A DNA stretch of 8,469 bases from SVTX01 sp045588675 (GTDB taxonomy: Bacteria; Bacillota; Clostridia; Oscillospirales; CAG-272). Positions 1 through 4,116 of this stretch are shown piece by piece; position 1 is the stretch's first letter, and each line of letters starts with the position of its first letter. The translations under genes were made by a program, and so were the position numbers. The stretch lies in NCBI GenBank assembly GCA_045588675.1, contig JAZNER010000002.1:1-8469 (forward strand). The letters run 5' to 3'. The notes under the pieces were generated by a model. It had not been told where the DNA came from. It searched no databases and worked only from the letters and a program-made list of their open reading frames with translations.

Positions 1-735
1 ATCGTAGGAATGACTGTTGCAGAGTCCGAAATTCTCACACTTGGTAATCCCGAATCACTTGAACATTTTGTTTATGTGTCGGATTACAATTCCGTGGAGC
101 CTGCAATAATGCTCATCTGTGAAACAGAGGAAGACGCGCTGCCTTATTTGAAACTCTTCGGCAAACTCACAAATCCGAGCTTCTCTGTGCGCAGATCGGT
201 TGATACGGAATGGGAGCTCTTTGATGCAGAAGTAGCAAAGTTAGGGCTTACCTGCCGTTACGGATACGATATGATCTATCCCAAAGATACGGTTGCTGTT
301 CCTGAATATGAAGGTATGGGAATTCGCTTGCTCACCATAGAAGATATGCCTTTAATAAAAATCTTCAAGCAAAGCGGTGGATGTGCAGAATGTCATGTAA
401 GAGCAATCCAAATTCACTTTGACGGGAAAGGCAACGCTGGTATGAAACCGATGGGTGTATTTGAAAATGGAGAGCTTGTCTGTCTTGCAATGCCTACACT
501 TGACCAAATTCGCGAACTCAGAAAATACGATATTGGAGCTATTTTTACGATTAATTCAGCAAATGAAGAAAAAGCTATTGATTTGATCTGGAAGTATACG
601 ATTGACACTTGTTTGAAAGATAATTCTACCATTGGAAACGCTAACTCAGACGAGGATGACTCACCTCTTGGAGTAGCAATTTGTGAAAAAGTAGGCCTCG
701 TAAAAGTTGCTAAAAATTGCGGTTATCATAAATGA
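1..735 (+). CDS. Unrecognised protein, possible GNAT-like C-terminal half (5' partial)
   Basis: The frame is open from the window edge to a TGA at 733-735. The first ATG is at 10 and gives 241 residues, but the only purine-rich stretch (AGGA) directly abuts it, which is too close for a normal ribosome binding site. The true start is therefore probably upstream of the window. I do not recognise the N-terminal part (about residues 1-100). From about residue 104 the pattern resembles an acetyltransferase of the GNAT fold: IRLLTIEDMPLIKIF looks like the usual opening strand and helix, GVFENGELVCLA like the central hairpin, and the end (NANSDEDDSPLGVAICEKVGL, then a Tyr) like the terminal Asn/Lys-x-GF-Tyr pattern. 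The glycine-rich acetyl-CoA loop (Q/R-x-x-G-x-G/A) is not visible; the equivalent stretch reads INSANEEKAIDLI. It has no signal peptide or membrane segment, so it is probably cytoplasmic. GNAT is a weak structural guess, and substrate and role are unknown. Confidence 0.6.
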   Translation: MVGMTVAESEILTLGNPESLEHFVYVSDYNSVEPAIMLICETEEDALPYLKLFGKLTNPSFSVRRSVDTEWELFDAEVAKLGLTCRYGYDMIYPKDTVAVPEYEGMGIRLLTIEDMPLIKIFKQSGGCAECHVRAIQIHFDGKGNAGMKPMGVFENGELVCLAMPTLDQIRELRKYDIGAIFTINSANEEKAIDLIWKYTIDTCLKDNSTIGNANSDEDDSPLGVAICEKVGLVKVAKNCGYHK

Positions 736-740
736 TTCTC

Positions 741-770
741 GCCCCGCCTCGCGCGGGGCTTCGCTTTTGT
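741..770 (+). terminator. GC-rich hairpin after the first gene
   Basis: A perfect 7-bp stem (GCCCCGC at 741-747 with GCGGGGC at 753-759, loop CTCGC) starts 5 bases after the stop codon and is followed by TTCGCTTTTG. The U-tract is short and interrupted. A second perfect inverted repeat overlaps the tail: GCTTTTGTG at 763-771 with CACAAAAGC at 774-782. The position immediately after a stop codon supports a terminator for the upstream gene. Confidence 0.65.
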
Positions 771-827
771 GCCCACAAAAGCAGTGCTTGTCAGGAAAAA
801 TGACGGACATTCGGGACGCGCTAAATA

Positions 828-943
828 AGCCTTCCCCAGTGGGGGAAGGTGGGGGGCGAAGGCTGACGGGTGAGGTGTCGTAAGCTCAAAGTAACTCCTC
901 ATCCACCGCTATCGCGGTCCCCCTTCTCCCACAGGAGAAGGCT
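828..943. repeat. MITE-like 116-bp inverted-repeat element
   Basis: The terminal inverted repeats begin with AGCCTT on both sides. The left arm (828-852) and the reverse complement of the right arm (919-943) match at 21 of 25 positions. Each arm also folds on itself: CCTTCCCC 830-837 with GGGGAAGG 842-849, and CCTTCTCC 922-929 with GGAGAAGG 934-941. Inside are GGGTGAGG (868-875), complementary to CCTCATCC (897-904) with one G-T pair, and a small hairpin ACCGC/GCGGT (905-918). AATA occurs just outside both ends (824-827 and 944-947), consistent with a 4-bp target duplication, though this is short and AT-rich. There is no coding potential, so any movement would need a transposase in trans. From memory it resembles GC-rich palindromic repeats scattered between genes in Ruminococcaceae, but copy number cannot be judged here. 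Confidence 0.7.
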
Positions 944-945
944 AA

Positions 946-1020
946 TACCTGCCCGACAGTACATCTACGACAAAAGGAGTACGAACAATCGTCCGTACTC
1001 CTTTTGCTTTTCGGCAGGTA
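946..1020 (+). other. Nested long hairpin, possible RNA structure
   Basis: An inner perfect 13-bp stem pairs CAAAAGGAGTACG (971-983) with CGTACTCCTTTTG (994-1006) across a 10-base loop. An outer stem pairs TACCTGCCCGA (946-956) with TCGGCAGGTA (1011-1020) with one bulged C. The outer 3' arm can instead pair downstream: GCAGGT (1014-1019) with ACCTGC (1023-1028). This gives two mutually exclusive folds just before a terminator at 1041-1060. The structure starts immediately after the MITE-like element. It may be an attenuator, the tail of a composite repeat or a small RNA. No known family is recognised. Confidence 0.5.
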
Positions 1021-1040
1021 AAACCTGCTTTATGGAAGGC

Positions 1041-1060
1041 ACGCCTTGAGGCGTTTTTTT
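1041..1060 (+). terminator. Intrinsic terminator
   Basis: A 5-bp stem, ACGCC (1041-1045) with GGCGT (1050-1054), and a TTGA loop are followed by six further T (1055-1060). The T-run direction shows that it acts on + strand transcripts. No + strand gene lies directly in front of it. It would stop read-through from the first gene or a transcript of the structure at 946-1020. Confidence 0.7.
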
Positions 1061-1093
1061 GTTGCTCTTCCTGCCAAGAGCATTATTTCAAAA

Positions 1094-1696
1094 TTACTTT
1101 TTATTTGATTTTTTCATAGGCTTTAAGGTTTTAGGGTCTATTGCCGCACAAAGAATAACCGCAAAAATTCCCGTCAAAATCGCATTTGGAAGCATATATG
1201 AGGAGTTATAAACAAGAGAATAATGCCACACATTCATCCCCTCAGGCGCATAGCTTCCCCACAAAATCACTCCCGAGAAAAAGCTGCTGACAAATCTTAT
1301 TAAGCAAACGGCAACTGCGCCTACACAATAGCCTGCAAGCCTATGCGATTTGAACGGCTTTGCAAAAATATCAGCAAGTCCAACAACGACAAATGCGATT
1401 ACATAGTCAAGCAAAACACAAGCAACTATTGCCACCCAAGTATTTGCCGGCGGAATGTAAAATCCAAGGAAAATCTGCAAAATACAATATACAAAGCCCG
1501 CGCCTATTCCCCACAACGCGCCGCGTCGGTAAGAATAATAAACAATCGGCAGCATACTTATTGTTATCGTTCCGCCGAAAATCAAAAGCGTGCTGATGCC
1601 TGTGATTTGGTTCAGCCAAACGCATAAAAGCTCAAGACAGTAGGCGAGCGCAAGCATCAAAGCGCCCTCAGTAATACAAAGAATTTTTTTCTTCAT
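1094..1696 (-). CDS. thiT: Thiamine transporter ThiT (ECF S component)
   Basis: This 200-residue membrane protein is the thiamine-binding S component of an energy-coupling factor transporter, which works with a shared ATPase/transmembrane module encoded elsewhere. It shows about six hydrophobic segments. ThiT signatures are GGTITISMLPIVYYSYRRG (residues 41-59), LLDYVIAF (95-102), SGVILWGSYAPEGMN (141-155) and WHYSLVYNSSYMLP (157-170), near the aromatic and Asn residues that hold thiamine in the family. The length is typical for ThiT and the C-terminus is Lys-rich. By recalled alignment, Ser138 replaces the family His and Asp97 replaces a Glu. The start ATG (1694-1696) has AAGAAAGG (1706-1713) 9 bases upstream. 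Expression is controlled by a TPP riboswitch and terminator, which strongly supports the substrate. No clear terminator follows the gene on this strand. Confidence 0.95.
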   Translation of the reverse strand: MKKKILCITEGALMLALAYCLELLCVWLNQITGISTLLIFGGTITISMLPIVYYSYRRGALWGIGAGFVYCILQIFLGFYIPPANTWVAIVACVLLDYVIAFVVVGLADIFAKPFKSHRLAGYCVGAVAVCLIRFVSSFFSGVILWGSYAPEGMNVWHYSLVYNSSYMLPNAILTGIFAVILCAAIDPKTLKPMKKSNKK

Positions 1697-1705
1697 TTCT
1701 TTAAA

Positions 1706-1713
1706 CCTTTCTT
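1706..1713 (-). promoter_or_regulatory. Ribosome binding site of thiT
   Basis: AAGAAAGG read on the - strand lies 9 bases before the ATG at 1696. It is just downstream of the riboswitch-controlled terminator, so termination removes both the site and the gene from the transcript. Confidence 0.7.
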
Positions 1714-1720
1714 CATAAAT

Positions 1721-1757
1721 AAAAATTCATCCGCACGCAAAATCACGGTCGGATGAA
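1721..1757 (-). terminator. Riboswitch-controlled intrinsic terminator of the thiT leader
   Basis: On the - strand an 8-bp stem (TTCATCCG from 1757-1750 with CGGATGAA from 1733-1726) encloses a 16-base loop and is followed by TTTTT (1725-1721). It lies between the TPP aptamer and thiT, where the expression platform is expected. The aptamer segment CGGATAA (1817-1811) can pair with the 5' arm of this stem, offering a simple antiterminator when TPP is absent. Confidence 0.85.
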
Positions 1758-1790
1758 ATTCTTGTCAGACAGGTTTACAAAAATATCAAC

Positions 1791-1888
1791 AAAATCTTCC
1801 TACGCCGGTATTATCCGTATCAGGTGCAAGGGTTCGGAACACTCCGTCTCAGCCTATTCCGCGTATGCGGTAAGACACCCCTGATTTT
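1791..1888 (-). ncRNA. TPP (THI-element) riboswitch
   Basis: On the - strand the conserved thi-box blocks occur in order: AGGGGTG (1882-1876), CTGAGA (1852-1847), ACCCTTGCACCTGAT, CGGATAATACCGG and CGTAGGAA. The closing stem P1 pairs AAATC (1887-1883) with GATTT (1796-1792). A P3 hairpin CCGC-ATAC-GCGG is visible. The aptamer binds thiamine pyrophosphate. Here it precedes thiT and a terminator, so TPP binding should shut off thiamine uptake by premature termination. Confidence 0.97.
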
Positions 1889-1927
1889 TTATGCAGATTT
1901 ATTTGCTTGTTTTTCAAGCACAAGAGC

Positions 1928-1956
1928 ATTATATCACAGCTTGAGTATTATGTCAA
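1928..1956 (-). promoter_or_regulatory. Vegetative (sigma-A type) promoter of the thiT leader
   Basis: On the - strand a perfect TTGACA (1956-1951) and a perfect TATAAT (1933-1928) are separated by exactly 17 bases. Transcription should start near 1921, about 33 bases before the aptamer. This leaves a leader of about 225 bases that carries a small hairpin (TGCTTG/CAAGCA, 1904-1920) and then the riboswitch. Confidence 0.9.
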
Positions 1957-2008
1957 GCACTTTTTTATAAAAAGTACAACCCTCTGCCATTTTTCATTTT
2001 GTCCGTCG

Positions 2009-2038
2009 ATATAAGTACAGGCAAGGCATTCATATACT
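2009..2038 (+). promoter_or_regulatory. Possible sigma-E-type sporulation promoter of sigK
   Basis: CATATACT (2031-2038) differs at one position from the CATACACT-type -10 element of mother-cell sigma-E promoters. An ATATA block (2009-2013) lies at about the right distance for the AT-rich -35 element. No good sigma-A promoter is seen between 1960 and 2066. In Bacillus, sigK is first transcribed by sigma-E together with SpoIIID, which makes this a sensible expectation. An imperfect inverted repeat (CAATTCGA/TCGAA...AATTG, 2044-2069) follows and could bind a regulator. The match is by eye. Confidence 0.4.
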
Positions 2039-2072
2039 CTTATCAATTCGAAAATAATCGAACTAATTGTAC

Positions 2073-2078
2073 AGGAGG
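2073..2078 (+). promoter_or_regulatory. Ribosome binding site that fixes the sigK start
   Basis: A perfect AGGAGG ends 6 bases before the ATG at 2085. It makes that ATG the start, rather than the in-frame TTG at 2067, whose reading would begin upstream of the site and read through it. Confidence 0.9.
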
Positions 2079-2084
2079 CATATA

Positions 2085-2774
2085 ATGCTTATTTTTTCAC
2101 TGATTTTAGCAACATTTGTAAGGCTTTTGCATCCCATTCTCGGAATTGGCACTCCGCAAAGCTTTCCACCCTCTCTTTCCCCTGAGGAAGAGAGGAAAAA
2201 TTTCATTCTTATGAGGCAAGGAAGCGAGGATGCAAGGCAGACCTTAATTCTGCACAATCTGCGCTTAGTCGCTCACATAGTCCGCAAATATTATTCCGCA
2301 AGTAAAAACCAAGAGGACTTGGTATCTATCGGTACTATAGGACTTGTCAAAGCGGTTGACACATTTAACATTGACAACGGTGCACGCTTTGCGACCTATG
2401 CTGCAAAATGTATTCAAAATGAAATACTTATGAACTTCCGTGCCGAAAAAAAGCACGCCTCGGAAATTTCAATAAATGAAACCATTGATATTGACCGCGA
2501 CGGCAACCCTCTCTCCTACATAGATGTCATCAGCAGTGACGAAAACTTGTCCGAAGAAATCGACCGAAAAATTATGAGCTCGCGCGCCATTATGTGCATA
2601 GACCGCGTACTTAATATGAGAGAAAAGCAAATAATTATTATGCGGTTTGGGCTTTTTGGCACAAAGGAGCTTACCCAAAGAGAAATTGCCGAGCGACTTG
2701 GAATTTCACGCTCTTATGTATCGCGAATTGAAAAAAGCGCCGTTGAAAAATTAAGAACAGCTATGGGTGAGTAA
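2085..2774 (+). CDS. sigK: RNA polymerase sporulation sigma factor, pro-sigma-K
   Basis: This 229-residue protein is the late mother-cell sigma factor, which directs RNA polymerase to spore coat, cortex and mother-cell lysis genes. Residues 1-20 (MLIFSLILATFVRLLHPILG) form a hydrophobic pro-sequence of the kind that holds pro-sigma-K at the membrane until the SpoIVFB protease removes it. Region 2 runs from about residue 58 (HNLRLVAHIVRKYY) to 119 and includes LVSIGTIGLVKAVDTF and ATYAAKCIQNEILM. Region 4 (about 174-227) has REKQIIIMRFGL and the helix-turn-helix TQREIAERLGISRSYVSRIEK. SFPPSLSPEEE and HNLRLVAHIV fit sigma-K better than sigma-E, which typically has RNLRLVVYIARKF. The gene is complete and not split by a skin-type element. 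It stands alone on its strand, with thiT divergent and the FolC-like gene convergent. Its last codons lie inside a shared terminator hairpin. Confidence 0.95.
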   Translation: MLIFSLILATFVRLLHPILGIGTPQSFPPSLSPEEERKNFILMRQGSEDARQTLILHNLRLVAHIVRKYYSASKNQEDLVSIGTIGLVKAVDTFNIDNGARFATYAAKCIQNEILMNFRAEKKHASEISINETIDIDRDGNPLSYIDVISSDENLSEEIDRKIMSSRAIMCIDRVLNMREKQIIIMRFGLFGTKELTQREIAERLGISRSYVSRIEKSAVEKLRTAMGE

Positions 2775-2796
2775 TCTCACCCGTAGCTGTTCTTAA
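2751..2796. terminator. Shared convergent terminator overlapping the sigK 3' end
   Basis: TTAAGAACAGCTA (2751-2763) pairs perfectly with TAGCTGTTCTTAA (2784-2796). After one T-G position, GGGTGAG (2765-2771) pairs with CTCACCC (2776-2782). The 4-base loop is the sigK TAA plus one T. The stem is 21 bp. On the - strand it is followed by TTTTT (2750-2746), so it should terminate the FolC-like transcript. On the + strand no T-run follows, so for sigK it may mainly set or protect the mRNA 3' end. Confidence 0.85.
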
Positions 2797-2814
2797 CTCA
2801 AAATCATCAAATTA

Positions 2815-4071
2815 TCAAAAGCTCATAATCTTTAAAATTTCAGCCTTTATTTTTGCGGCAAAGTCAACCGAGCCAAAGCAAATCACTCCGTCACAGTGCC
2901 GTGAAGCTTCAACCGCCGACTTGGCACAGGATTTCAAGGCTTTTAGCTCTTGTATCTTGTTACAGTCAAGAGAAAGAGCTGACACATCAACCCCTTCATT
3001 TGCAAGAATTAAAATTCTATCAAGATTTCTGCCCTCAAATGCCAAGAGCTGTGATTTTAACAAATCAATGCTCTCAAAGGGCAGACAAATCGCAAGCTTG
3101 TCGCAATCGACCCCCAGCGAATCCAATGTTTTTAATAAAAGTGTAACCTCTTCCCTGCTTTTTGCCGAATCGGTAACAAGTATGGGAGAAGCTGAAATCA
3201 AATCAAAGCAGGACATTCCCGAAGCCTCACAAAGTCCGCCTTGAATTGCGCTCCACGGGATTTTTACTCCCGCGCGCCGAATCGCCAAAGCAGTTTCAAT
3301 GCAAAGAATTGCGGCATCGCGCAGTATGTAAGACGGGCTTCTCATACTATACCCATCTCTGCCGCCATAAGAAAAGGCGAGCTTTTTTAGTGATGCTTCA
3401 ATTACCTCAAATTGAGATTTCACGGGAATATAAAGCCGTACACCGCTCATAGCGCAGGAATTTGAAATGCTGTTATAGACATCACTTCGCTGATTTCCTG
3501 TTATAACCTCGCGCACTCCGCGTCGAATGCTATCGCAAAGAGGCTTGATTATTTCATTTGCGCCGTCAATCTCATAAACAGTGGGAATAACAATTAAATC
3601 GTAAGGCGCACAGATGCTGTCAAGCGAGTAATCGGCATTTGTTGTTCCTTCCAATATAACTATATCGCAGTCGTATAGCTTACACAGCAAAAGAGATAGC
3701 ACAAAGCTTACTTCCTCACGGCAAAAATTCTTGTCGTTCATTTTCTCGATTACCGAATGGAGAGCATCGACTGATTTATTGTAATCCTCAATTGAAGGAA
3801 TTCTCTTGTTTATATATACGCTTTCCCTTGAATCAAAGCAAAATTCCGAGCATATTCTGCCGACCCGAAGCCCTGCTTTTTCAATAATAGCTTCAAGCAG
3901 AACTGCCGACGCGTGTCCCGATTGTCCGCTTGGCAGGCAGATATACCTCGTTCCGATATTAACTCTGCCGAGAAGCATACAAAGCTCTGAAATTCGCTTT
4001 TGAGAAATTTCTGCTCCGCTTTTTGCAAGAGGAAAGCTGTTCATATATTTGATTGAATTTGCATATTTCAT
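2815..4071 (-). CDS. Divergent FolC-like (Mur ligase fold) protein, probably catalytically inactive
   Basis: This 418-residue protein follows the layout of folylpolyglutamate/dihydrofolate synthase (FolC), close to the usual length of 420-440. It opens with KYANSIKYMNSF, like the FolC N-terminus. The ATP loop HVAGTNGKGS is replaced by LPSGQSGHAS (about residues 46-55), losing the Walker Lys. The central LEVGLGGRLDATN block reads LEGTTNADYSLDS (about 140-152). The segment before VITGNQ retains little of EKAGIIK. The hinge LxGxHQxxN block reads SPSYILRDAAILCIETAL. The C-terminal DGAHNP block reads TDSAKS (near residue 298). The overall fold seems kept while ATP, metal and folate residues are gone, so it is probably a pseudoenzyme with an unknown binding or regulatory role. 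The ATG has GGAG 6 bases upstream. The GH13 gene ends 45 bp upstream on the same strand, suggesting co-transcription. The FolC relation is by motif order, not a search. Confidence 0.8.
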   Translation of the reverse strand: MKYANSIKYMNSFPLAKSGAEISQKRISELCMLLGRVNIGTRYICLPSGQSGHASAVLLEAIIEKAGLRVGRICSEFCFDSRESVYINKRIPSIEDYNKSVDALHSVIEKMNDKNFCREEVSFVLSLLLCKLYDCDIVILEGTTNADYSLDSICAPYDLIVIPTVYEIDGANEIIKPLCDSIRRGVREVITGNQRSDVYNSISNSCAMSGVRLYIPVKSQFEVIEASLKKLAFSYGGRDGYSMRSPSYILRDAAILCIETALAIRRAGVKIPWSAIQGGLCEASGMSCFDLISASPILVTDSAKSREEVTLLLKTLDSLGVDCDKLAICLPFESIDLLKSQLLAFEGRNLDRILILANEGVDVSALSLDCNKIQELKALKSCAKSAVEASRHCDGVICFGSVDFAAKIKAEILKIMSF

Positions 4072-4116
4072 TTTTTACTCCGTTAAAAAGCCGAAGAATT
4101 TGTAATCAAAACAATC

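Noticed and set aside
941..1018. Short peptide frame through the nested hairpin on the + strand
   Set aside because: The frame is explained by the hairpin repeats, ends within the structure and lacks a start with a ribosome binding site.
1064..1081. GCTCTT/AAGAGC hairpin as the thiT terminator
   Set aside because: On the thiT strand it is followed by A residues rather than T, so it does not fit an intrinsic terminator.
736..1093. CRISPR array or tRNA in the structured gap
   Set aside because: The repeats are inverted, not regularly spaced direct repeats, and no cloverleaf with a T-loop or anticodon arm can be drawn.
1343..1627. Open frame on the + strand opposite thiT
   Set aside because: It is antisense to a strongly recognised membrane protein, has low-complexity composition, and has no ribosome binding site or recognisable domain.
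2067..2084. TTG start six codons upstream of the sigK ATG
   Set aside because: It would place the AGGAGG ribosome binding site inside the coding sequence. The ATG at 2085 has ideal spacing and begins directly with the hydrophobic pro-sequence.
2815..4071. Functional folylpolyglutamate synthase (folC)
   Set aside because: The Walker Lys, the central DATN block and the DGAHNP motif are all replaced, so the ordinary folC name and activity are not supported.
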